This document shows, piece after piece, positions 7,140 to 13,066 of a DNA stretch of 13,066 nucleotides. The DNA is taken from assembly GCA_002449335.1 (NCBI GenBank), contig DKDL01000045.1, positions 1-13,066 on the forward strand. The letters are read 5' to 3'. The notes beneath the pieces were generated by a model. The model searched no databases. It was not told the DNA's origin and worked only from the letters and a program-made list of their open reading frames with translations. Made by a program: the position numbers and the translations under genes. This stretch comes from Succinatimonas sp. UBA6849. Lineage in GTDB: Bacteria; Pseudomonadota; Gammaproteobacteria; Enterobacterales; Succinivibrionaceae. The stretch's first letter is position 1. Every line of letters starts with the position of its first letter.

Positions 7140-7847
7140 CTATCTCTTCTTGGTCTGACCATAGTAAGCATGTGCTCCGTGCTTTCTTAGATAGTGCTTA
7201 TCTAAAAGCTCTTGCTGCATTGGCTTTAACTGTGGGCACAGAGTTAGTGCATGGTATGCCATGTAGGCAACCTCTTCTAGAACCACAGCGTTATATACAG
7301 CATTGTCAGGAGAAGTACCCCAGGTAAATGGTCCATGTGAGTAGCACAGGCAAGCTGGAACATCCTCAAGCTTAATACCACGCTTTTTAAAGGTCTCGAT
7401 AATAACTTTACCGGTCTCTAACTCATACTCGCCTTCAATTTCCTCTTTAGTCATCTGACGAGTGCAAGGAATAGGTCCATAGAAGTAGTCAGCACCTGTG
7501 GTGCCTAGAGCAGGGATATCAATACCAGCTTGAGCAAATGAGGTTGCGTTTCTTGAGTGGGTGTGAACTACACCGTTGATCTTTTCAGATGCACGATACA
7601 ACTCAAGGTGGGTAGGAGTATCTGTTGATGGGTTAAGATCACCTTCAACCTTCTTACCGGTCTTAAGATCAACTACAACCATATCCTCAGGTTTCATTGT
7701 TTCATAGTCAACTCCTGAAGGTTTGATTACAACTAATCCTTTTTCTCTATCGATTCCAGATACGTTGCCCCAGGTGAAAGTAACTAGACCATGTTTTGGC
7801 AGATCAAGATTTGCTTTACATACAGCCTTTTTTAGATCTTCTAACAT
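7140..7847 (-). CDS. araD: L-ribulose-5-phosphate 4-epimerase (AraD/UlaF/SgbE family)
   Basis: A 235-residue class II aldolase-fold enzyme that converts L-ribulose 5-phosphate to D-xylulose 5-phosphate, bringing L-arabinose (or, in paralogues, L-ascorbate or L-xylulose) carbon into the pentose phosphate pathway. It aligns almost without gaps with E. coli AraD (231 residues). Metal ligands are D76, H95, H97 and H171 at the same numbers; D120 and Y229, the catalytic pair, are also present. The N-terminal run LPKHGLVTFTWGNVSGIDRE is typical of AraD. GGAG (7855-7858) lies seven bases before the ATG. No araA, araB or arabinose transport gene adjoins it here, so the exact pathway is not certain and UlaF or SgbE remain possible. 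A CRP-like promoter and an upstream LacI-type site suggest control by catabolite state and a sugar regulator. Confidence 0.93.
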   Translation of the reverse strand: MLEDLKKAVCKANLDLPKHGLVTFTWGNVSGIDREKGLVVIKPSGVDYETMKPEDMVVVDLKTGKKVEGDLNPSTDTPTHLELYRASEKINGVVHTHSRNATSFAQAGIDIPALGTTGADYFYGPIPCTRQMTKEEIEGEYELETGKVIIETFKKRGIKLEDVPACLCYSHGPFTWGTSPDNAVYNAVVLEEVAYMAYHALTLCPQLKPMQQELLDKHYLRKHGAHAYYGQTKKR

Positions 7848-7914
7848 ATGAAAACTCCGAAAAATTCAACAGAATGCATTTATAAATGCACCTTTAGAAA
7901 ATAAAACTGTATTT

Positions 7915-7959
7915 ATTATAGGTAAATATTTTTAAAGAAATTTGATCTGCGCAAAATAT
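7915..7959 (-). promoter_or_regulatory. araD promoter with CRP-like site
   Basis: On the minus strand a perfect TATAAT (7915-7920) has no recognisable -35. Instead a CRP-like 22-mer lies at 7938-7959. Its half nearer the -10 matches the consensus arm AAATGTGATCT at 10 of 11 positions; the far half matches at only 4 of 11. With the start near 7908 its centre falls at about -40 to -41, the class II activator position. This geometry supports CRP activation, while the poor second arm argues for caution. The whole 7848-8036 spacer is strongly AT-rich. Confidence 0.45.
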
Positions 7960-8018
7960 TTTAAAAATAGTTAACTTATATAAAGATAACTATTTGATAT
8001 TTAAAGATATTAAATATT

Positions 8019-8034
8019 ACGTAAACGGTTGCAA
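8019..8034. promoter_or_regulatory. LacI-family operator-like site upstream of araD
   Basis: ACGTAAACGGTTGCAA agrees with the generic LacI/CcpA-type pattern at all but one defined position. It agrees with the reverse complement of the site before lacI at 12 of 16 positions. It sits about 120 bases upstream of the proposed araD start of transcription and three bases past the end of the yfcH-like gene. That distance is long for simple repression, so it may be an auxiliary site or belong to a second promoter in the spacer. Confidence 0.5.
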
Positions 8035-8036
8035 AA

Positions 8037-8897
8037 TCACTTGATTTTAGTAAAAGTAAAACCGTTTTCTAATAAAACCTTAGGCTCAATTTTCTGATCT
8101 GTAAGTAAGAGTTCGCCTCTTTTGTCTAGTTCTAATAACTTTCTAGGGCAGGGGATAGCAATAGGGCAGTGAGGCTTACACAGCGCAATTAGCTTATTTA
8201 AAGTTACATAATCGTCAGAACACAGATTTACAGGTCCAGAGATCTTTTTGTTTATGATGAGATTAAAAGCTGACACGATATCATTTAGAAGAATGTAAGG
8301 TATGGTGTTGTCTCCTGGCATAAAGTGAGTCTTTGGTAAGAATCTTAAATTCTGTCTTAGTCCTCCACCACGACCTACAACCACTCCAATTCTTGCAAGG
8401 CAAATTTTAGAATAGCGGAATGTTGAGTTTTTAGCTAAAGATAAGGCTTTATCTTCGATAGCTTTACAGATACGAGCGTAGTCAGAGTCTCCTAACTCAC
8501 CTGTTTCATCTGAGGAAATCTTATCTTTATAAATTCCTGTCGCACTTGCCTGAATAAAGAGCTTAGGAGCGCGTAATCTGTACTCATCTAATAAGAGGTC
8601 GATGGTATCAATTCTTGATTGTAAGATTTCATCTAATCTATCTTTAGTTAATTTCTTTTTGGCAATAGACTCTCCAGATAGATTGATGATGACATCGACA
8701 TTTGGAAAATCGTTGTATAGGTTGACGATACTAAAATTTGTTGAACGAAAAGTCTTCTTTAAGAAAGCTGATGTTTTGAATATTGTTTTTATATTTGCGC
8801 TATGGGTATAGATAAATACTTGGTGATTTTGTGCTATTAAATTTCGACACAAAGCTCTTCCAATAAAGCCACTACCGCCACATACAAGAATTTTCAT
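8037..8897 (-). CDS. yfcH: TIGR01777 family NAD(P)-dependent epimerase, YfcH-like
   Basis: A 286-residue extended-SDR protein of the TIGR01777/SDR39U1 group (E. coli YfcH), whose natural substrate is unknown. The nucleotide-binding turn GGSGFIG is at residues 7-13. The family block INLSGESIAKKKLTKDRLDEILQSRID (71-97) and the segment ASATGIY (beginning of the active-site region) follow. The C-terminal DUF1731 domain is seen in PRKLLELDKRGELLLTDQKIEPKVLLENGFTF. Length fits (about 295). AGGA stands five bases before the ATG. It lies downstream of pta on the same strand, with the pta terminator between them, so it depends on read-through or its own promoter. In E. coli yfcH is also a near neighbour of ackA-pta, which supports the assignment. 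Confidence 0.9.
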   Translation of the reverse strand: MKILVCGGSGFIGRALCRNLIAQNHQVFIYTHSANIKTIFKTSAFLKKTFRSTNFSIVNLYNDFPNVDVIINLSGESIAKKKLTKDRLDEILQSRIDTIDLLLDEYRLRAPKLFIQASATGIYKDKISSDETGELGDSDYARICKAIEDKALSLAKNSTFRYSKICLARIGVVVGRGGGLRQNLRFLPKTHFMPGDNTIPYILLNDIVSAFNLIINKKISGPVNLCSDDYVTLNKLIALCKPHCPIAIPCPRKLLELDKRGELLLTDQKIEPKVLLENGFTFTKIK

Positions 8898-8907
8898 AAT
8901 GATCCTG

Positions 8908-8937
8908 AAAATAAGAAAGGCAGCGCCAGGCGCTGCC
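8908..8937 (-). terminator. Intrinsic terminator after pta
   Basis: GGCAGCG (8919-8925) and CGCTGCC (8931-8937) form a 7-base GC-rich stem with a CCAGG loop. On the minus strand it is followed by TTTCTTATTTT. It lies 23 bases after the pta stop, and its T-run ends about 10 bases before the start of the yfcH-like gene, close to that gene's Shine-Dalgarno site. Confidence 0.88.
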
Positions 8938-8960
8938 TTCTATGATTACTTTAATAAAGA

Positions 8961-10940
8961 TTACTTAATCTGAGCTGCCTGAATTGCAGTTACAGCGATG
9001 GTGTAGATGATATCATCAACTAAAGCACCACGTGACAGATCGTTAACAGGCTTCTTCATACCCTGTAACATAGGTCCAATTGATACTAGACCTGCTGAAC
9101 GCTGTACAGCCTTGTATACGGTGTTACCGGTTGACAGGCTTGGGAAGATAAATACAGTAGCCTTACCTGCAACAGGTGAGTTAGGAGCCTTCTGAGCTGC
9201 AACGTTTGGCATTACAGCAGCATCGTACTGTAGAGGACCATCAACTGCGATATCAGGACGCTTCTGACGAACTAATTCAGTTGCAGCCTTCATTAAATCA
9301 ACATCAGCACCTTTACCTGAGTTCATGGTTGAGTAGGTAACCATTGCAACCTTAGGATCGATACCGAATGCTTTAGCAGTATCTGCTGACTGAATAGCAA
9401 TCTCTGATAACTGCTCTGCATCAGGATCAATGTTTAGAGCGCAGTCACCGTAAACGTAAACCTGCTCAGGCATTAACATGAAGAAGATAGCTGAAACTAG
9501 CTTTGCACCAGGAGCAGTCTTGATGATCTGTAGAGGAGGTCTGATGGTATTAGCGGTGGTGTGAACTGCACCTGATACTAAGCCGTCTAACTCGTTACGC
9601 TCAATCATCATGGTAGCAAGAGCTACGTTATCCTTTAACATCTCAAGAGCAGCTTCAGGGGTCATGCCTTTAGCTTTACGTAACTCAACTAATCTGTCAA
9701 CGTAGTTCTGACGAACTGCATCAGGATCTACGAACTCTACATTGTCACCTAAGGTTACGCCTTGTTCTTTAGCAACAGCTAAGATCTTATCCTTGTTACC
9801 AAATAATACAGGAACTGCGATGTTCTGCTCAGCAACCTTTGCTGCAGCACATACTGTACGTGGCTCATCACCTTCAGGTAGAGCGATCTTCTTGTGAGCT
9901 GCACGAGCTAACTCTGTTAACTTGTAACGGAAAGCTGCTGGGCTCATTAAAGGAGTATCAGAAACAGCAAACTGTGATAAGGTCTCAAGAGCCTTCTTAT
10001 CAAAGTCTTTAGCTGCATTTTCTTTGATGTAGTTTACCTGCTCTGCATCATCCTCACGTAATACAGGTGCAAGATCTGATAATGCCTGAGCTACAGCCCA
10101 TGATGACTTAGCAGTCTCAATTACAGTAGCACCAGCAACTGAACCTGTAGTACCCTCAGTTAGAATTACAACCTTTGCATTAGTTGAAGTTGGTAACTCG
10201 TCAGTTACTAAAACCATCTTGTCATTTGCTTTAGCATTTGACAGGGTAACTTTGAATACACGAGCATTCTCATCACCTGAAGCAACTTTTGCATCTAAGT
10301 AATCAGCGATATCTTTAGCACGTGGTGCATAGTAGAACTTGTCATAGTTTACAGTTGCAATGAAGTCTTTTAATGCAGGTTCTTCAACCTTGCATGATGA
10401 ATCATTGCTGCATGAGCAGTGACCGCAACCTGATAGAACAAGCTTCTTATTGCCAGCAGCGTCTTTAGGAGCTACAGGGTTAATTAAGATGTTACCTAAA
10501 ACTTTGTTCTTACCTGCGTTACCAAAGTACTGTAAGGTAGCAGCTAAAGCGCTCTTAGCGCACTTGCAGTCGCACTGAACTACAGGAACGATTGAAGCAT
10601 CGAATGCGTGGCATACATCAGCATTCATCTCATCCTTATCAAAAGGAGTGTCAGTAACGCCTTCAATTACGATAACATCGTAGTTACCGCTGTTCTTTAA
10701 TAGGTTGTAGTTTGCAACAATCTTTTCTAGAACATCTGATCTATTGCCATTAGCAATCTTTTTAGCAGCGCAGAACTTGTTTAGGCTCTTGTCGTTGCAC
10801 TCAGTCTTTGAGCAGCTAGCAAAAGGTGAAAATAGGGCAGCTTTAACACCATTGTTGTTTAAAGCCTGAACTAAACCTAAAGATGCAGTATAAATACCAG
10901 AAGTCTTTGCTACTGGAACAAGCATTACATTACGAGTCAC
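8961..10940 (-). CDS. pta: Phosphate acetyltransferase
   Basis: Pta interconverts acetyl-CoA plus phosphate with acetyl phosphate plus CoA, the first step of acetate formation with ATP gain. The protein has 659 residues against 714 in E. coli, but the same plan: an N-terminal P-loop-like (AAA_26) domain starting RNVMLVPVAKTSGIYTASLG, a shortened middle DRTGG-like region, and the catalytic PTA_PTB domain from about residue 330. In the catalytic domain LPEGDEPRTV (354-363), VSGAVHTTANTIRPPLQ (455-471), DGPLQYDAAVM (567-577) and NDLSRGALVDDI (633-644) are nearly identical to E. coli. I take the GTG at 10940 as the start: GGAG (10947-10950) lies six bases before it, and the protein then begins like E. 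coli Pta; an upstream TTG at 10952 is less likely. Odd point: seven cysteines cluster at 123, 125, 127, 172, 175, 177 and 183. No ackA is adjacent. Confidence 0.97.
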   Translation of the reverse strand: MTRNVMLVPVAKTSGIYTASLGLVQALNNNGVKAALFSPFASCSKTECNDKSLNKFCAAKKIANGNRSDVLEKIVANYNLLKNSGNYDVIVIEGVTDTPFDKDEMNADVCHAFDASIVPVVQCDCKCAKSALAATLQYFGNAGKNKVLGNILINPVAPKDAAGNKKLVLSGCGHCSCSNDSSCKVEEPALKDFIATVNYDKFYYAPRAKDIADYLDAKVASGDENARVFKVTLSNAKANDKMVLVTDELPTSTNAKVVILTEGTTGSVAGATVIETAKSSWAVAQALSDLAPVLREDDAEQVNYIKENAAKDFDKKALETLSQFAVSDTPLMSPAAFRYKLTELARAAHKKIALPEGDEPRTVCAAAKVAEQNIAVPVLFGNKDKILAVAKEQGVTLGDNVEFVDPDAVRQNYVDRLVELRKAKGMTPEAALEMLKDNVALATMMIERNELDGLVSGAVHTTANTIRPPLQIIKTAPGAKLVSAIFFMLMPEQVYVYGDCALNIDPDAEQLSEIAIQSADTAKAFGIDPKVAMVTYSTMNSGKGADVDLMKAATELVRQKRPDIAVDGPLQYDAAVMPNVAAQKAPNSPVAGKATVFIFPSLSTGNTVYKAVQRSAGLVSIGPMLQGMKKPVNDLSRGALVDDIIYTIAVTAIQAAQIK

Positions 10941-10970
10941 TTCAATCTCCAAAATGCTTACAATAAAAAT

Positions 10971-10986
10971 AAGAAATCGTTTACAA
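10971..10986. promoter_or_regulatory. LacI-family operator-like site in the pta leader
   Basis: AAGAAATCGTTTACAA fits the generic LacI/CcpA-type pattern at all but one defined position. It shares GNAAYCGTTTRC with the sites before lacI and upstream of araD. It lies 30 bases before the GTG start and about 25-40 bases after the proposed start of transcription, where a bound repressor would block elongation. Confidence 0.5.
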
Positions 10987-11003
10987 GAGGGTAGACTCTA
11001 TCC

Positions 11004-11049
11004 TTTTGTAATAGACAAAATTATAACATATCTAGGATTAGCAAACTCA
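11004..11049 (-). promoter_or_regulatory. pta promoter with a perfect inverted repeat at the start site
   Basis: A perfect TATAAT (11020-11025, minus) has only a weak -35, TGAGTT (11044-11049), at 18 bases. TTTTGT (11004-11009) and ACAAAA (11015-11020) form a perfect 6-base inverted repeat with a 5-base spacer, overlapping the -10 edge and the expected start near 11013. This is a good place for a repressor, but no known consensus (for example FNR) fits. Confidence 0.5.
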
Positions 11050-11120
11050 TGAACATGCGATAGAATACCAAGCGAGCTTATTTATAAAGGTAGTTTATGA
11101 ACCTAAATTAAGATTGTAAT

Positions 11121-11149
11121 TTGCACTGTTGAACGGTGTTTTGTATAGT
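11121..11149 (+). promoter_or_regulatory. Probable yfbV promoter
   Basis: TTGCAC (11121-11126) and TATAGT (11144-11149) are 17 bases apart. Transcription would start near 11156, giving a leader of about 20 bases to the ATG at 11177. The -10 matches five of six positions; the -35 only three. Confidence 0.45.
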
Positions 11150-11176
11150 ATGTGCAGTTTAGATGTGGAGCAGAAT

Positions 11177-11629
11177 ATGATTATTTTTAGCAATCTTAAC
11201 CGCGGTATTGACTATATGAAAAAGTGGCCGTTAGAACCACTGTTAAATCCAGTGTTCAAAGAAAACCGCGTTAAAAGAGCATTGCTTCTAGGTAATAAGA
11301 TCTTGCCTCCATTTATTGTCTTTATCTTTTTCTGGGGCTTTTATTTAGGCGGTGGCTTTAAAGGTGTTCCTTTCTTGTTTGCAATTGGCTCAATTTTTCC
11401 TGTAACCGTAGCCTGTGTTTTGTTTTTACTTTTAATGCCTGTTCAAGGCTATTACTGGTTTTATAAGAGATCAGTTACCCCTTTAAATGAAAAGCAAAAA
11501 GCCTTTTACAAGGATACTTGTAAAAAATTAGAACTAGAGCCTTCTATAAATCCAACTATGTATGACTTAGAAACAGTCATAAACAAAGGTATAAATAAGC
11601 TAGGAAGAGAGTTTTTAAAGCAGTTGTAG
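11177..11629 (+). CDS. yfbV: UPF0208 (DUF412) membrane protein YfbV
   Basis: A 150-residue inner-membrane protein, against 151 in E. coli. Family blocks are NRGIDYMKKWPLEPLLNPVFKENRV (8-32) and MPVQGYYWFYKRSVTPL (87-103), the latter close to the E. coli PMQGLWWLGKRSVTPL. Two membrane helices lie at about 43-62 and 66-92. In E. coli YfbV has been linked to insulation of the Ter macrodomain, but its mechanism is unclear. I prefer the ATG at 11177, preceded by GGAG (11167-11170) with six bases spacing; in-frame TTG (11129) and ATG (11150) starts would add residues not found in the family. It is divergent from pta. In E. coli it sits directly upstream of ackA-pta, so the neighbourhood is conserved but ackA is missing here. 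Confidence 0.94.
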   Translation: MIIFSNLNRGIDYMKKWPLEPLLNPVFKENRVKRALLLGNKILPPFIVFIFFWGFYLGGGFKGVPFLFAIGSIFPVTVACVLFLLLMPVQGYYWFYKRSVTPLNEKQKAFYKDTCKKLELEPSINPTMYDLETVINKGINKLGREFLKQL

Positions 11630-11683
11630 GATAGATCTTTGAGACTGAAAAGAGCTTTTGTAGAACTGAAATATAGAAAAGCT

Positions 11684-11716
11684 TAGTAGAATTCGCTACT
11701 ACTTGTTGGCAGTAGC
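11684..11716. terminator. Alternative hairpins between yfbV and the ATPase/nuclease-like gene
   Basis: TAGTAG (11684-11689) can pair with CTACTA (11696-11701). GCTACT (11695-11700) can instead pair with AGTAGC (11711-11716). The two hairpins exclude each other. On the minus strand the first is followed by AGCTTTTC, a possible weak terminator for the gene ending at 11740. On the plus strand no T-run follows. Confidence 0.3.
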
Positions 11717-11739
11717 AAATTAACATATCTTAAAAGTGA

Positions 11740-13066
11740 TTATTTCAATTTTTTTGCGCTAACGTCGCAACTCTTACCAGAGAAAATTATTCCATAAGCA
11801 TAGATTGATGATATATCTTCATTCTCAAGATATGGCTTTGCATAATTCTTATCTTCAATCTGAGCTAAAGCCTCTCTTGCTTTTGCTTTCTTACTTTCAG
11901 AAATTGTGTAGGTCTTAATCTCAATGATTACAACCTCATCTTTCTTGTTTCTAAAGATAATATCAGCATAACCATCACCAGACTCATAGTTCGAATGGTA
12001 TTCAGAGAAAAAGTTCTTTGAGCAGTTTGAGAATAAAACATTTAAATAACCATGATAGTAGTTCTCTTGAGGAGCTTTAGTTGCATTGTCTCTTATAGAG
12101 ATATAACTTTGTAACAGGTTATAGATAGTATCAGATGCAATCTCAGCTTTCCCTTCAAAGAGGTTATTTGCTAAAGCATCAGCAACGCTGTTAGGAGCTA
12201 TCTTTGTATTAAATCTGTCTTTTATGTTCTTAGTAAAACAATCTAAAATTTCTAAATTTGGAATTCTTGCAACAATATCTTTATTATTTTCTTTAGCTAA
12301 TTCTTCTTTTTTTTGTCTGTTCCCAATCAAGAGTTAAATAACCTGTATGCAGAAGTAGTGACCAGAAATCATCGGAATTATGCTCTGACAAAGTGTCATA
12401 GTTCATGGAATCGTTTAACTTAAAACTAATAGACTTACCATCAACTAAGTTTTGCATCTTTTGGTTGTCACTGTCGGTTAGATATCCTAAGTACTCTCCT
12501 AAGGTACTGTCAGATGAGCTGTTATCCCAGTAGTTGCCAGGTTTAATATCATCTGTGTTACCTGTTTGTTTTAGGCTAAAGTTCTTACTTATAAAGTTAA
12601 TCACATCCCATGGACAGAACATCTCTTTGTCATAGAACTTATAACCGTCATAGTAATTCTTTACAGTTTGTGAAAAGTCATCAAGTTCATAGTCTTTTAG
12701 GATTTTTTGTGTTTCATCTTTGGTAAAACCAATGATGCCTGTATATTGTGGCTCTTGATCTGCTACTGTATTTACGTAAAGGTTATTTACACCTGTAAAG
12801 ATACTGTTCTTAGCTACCTTTAAACAGCCTGTGAGTATGACTTTACTTATAATTGAGGTATCCTTTTCAGGATCTTTTTGAGGATCTTTTAAGAAGTCCA
12901 GAAAAGATGACATTAAGGTAACCATATCTTTATGGTAGCCATGCTCTTGAGCTTTAGCTAAAGGTACATCATACTCATCAATTAAGATATAAACCTGTTT
13001 GTTAAAGTGCTTATAGAGCATTAAACTTAAGGATTTAATTGCTGAAGTTACATATGATTGTGCTTC
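11740..13066 (-). pseudogene. AAA-ATPase-like / PD-(D/E)XK protein gene, frameshifted and 5' incomplete
   Basis: Two overlapping frames make up one protein of the AAA-ATPase_like (PF09820) plus PDDEXK_9 (PF08011) type, an abundant family in gut bacteria with unproven function. The first frame is open from the window edge (13066) to a stop at 12293 and carries the Walker B-like block YILIDEYD, GFTKDE, YYDGYKFYDKEMFCPWDVINF and YWDNSS. The P-loop must lie outside the window. The second frame (to 11740) carries the nuclease-like core ADIIF with D at 11962-11964 and IIEIK with E at 11920-11922 and K at 11914-11916. They join at A8 on the coding strand (12307-12314): removing one A gives continuous WEQTKKEELAKENN. 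The cause may be a real frameshift, a sequencing error or slippage that restores the frame. About 441 residues are visible when joined. A 12-base tandem repeat at 12861-12890 encodes KDPQKDPEKD. Confidence 0.85.

Noticed and set aside
7118..7327. Open frame on the plus strand opposite the 3' end of araD
   Set aside because: It overlaps a confident gene antisense, begins next to the terminator hairpin without a ribosome site, and resembles no family I know.
10941..10952. TTG at 10952 as the start of pta
   Set aside because: The GTG at 10940 has GGAG at six bases spacing and gives the N-terminus typical of Pta.
11129..11176. Upstream starts (TTG 11129, ATG 11150) for yfbV
   Set aside because: The ATG at 11177 has a good ribosome site and gives the family length of about 150 residues; the upstream codons overlap the likely promoter.
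12861..12890. 12-base tandem repeat as a CRISPR or intergenic repeat
   Set aside because: It lies in frame inside the ATPase-like gene and encodes a short KDP(Q/E) repeat; there are no spacers.

Overview
The window looks like chromosomal DNA of an AT-rich gammaproteobacterium that lives by fermentation. A member of the Succinivibrionaceae is my best guess, but that is inference. The main support is a YfbV (UPF0208) homologue, a family I know only from Gammaproteobacteria, next to pta, together with a yfcH-like gene. In E. coli yfbV, ackA, pta and (a little further on) yfcH lie in one neighbourhood. Base composition is low in GC, and hairpin terminators and Shine-Dalgarno sites are clear.

Layout, left to right. 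Positions 1-1388 hold the 3' part of an IS4-type transposase that enters from outside the window. A serine tRNA (anticodon CGA, minus strand) follows at 1562-1650. A small COG2388-type acetyltransferase gene (1714-1962, plus) has its stop directly against the stop of an AlkD-like DNA glycosylase gene (1963-2685, minus). Upstream of alkD on the same strand is a umuC-type polymerase gene (2773-4071) without umuD. A 369-base divergent spacer separates umuC from a LacI-family regulator gene (4441-5469, plus). After a strong terminator comes a sodium/alanine-type symporter gene (5666-7036, plus). It converges on an araD-like L-ribulose-5-phosphate 4-epimerase gene (7140-7847, minus) across a shared hairpin terminator. 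Next are a TIGR01777/YfcH epimerase gene (8037-8897, minus) and a full phosphate acetyltransferase gene, pta (8961-10940, minus). yfbV (11177-11629, plus) diverges from pta. The right edge (11740-13066, minus) carries an AAA-ATPase-like/PD-(D/E)XK gene that is frameshifted at a run of eight A and continues out of the window.

How the parts may work together. Three intergenic sites share the pattern GNAAYCGTTTRC, a LacI-family type operator with a central CG. One lies just before lacI, one upstream of araD and one in the leader of pta. This suggests a small regulon joining a sugar regulator, a pentose-phosphate entry enzyme and acetate/acetyl-CoA metabolism, although another LacI-family protein of the genome, for example a PurR type, could be the real binder. 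The araD promoter also shows a half-conserved CRP-like site at the right distance for class II activation. umuC and alkD form a possible DNA-repair transcription unit.

The most unusual protein feature is a cysteine cluster in the N-terminal domain of Pta. I see no CRISPR array, phage module or recognisable defence island. The transposase and the frameshifted ATPase/nuclease-like gene are the accessory elements.
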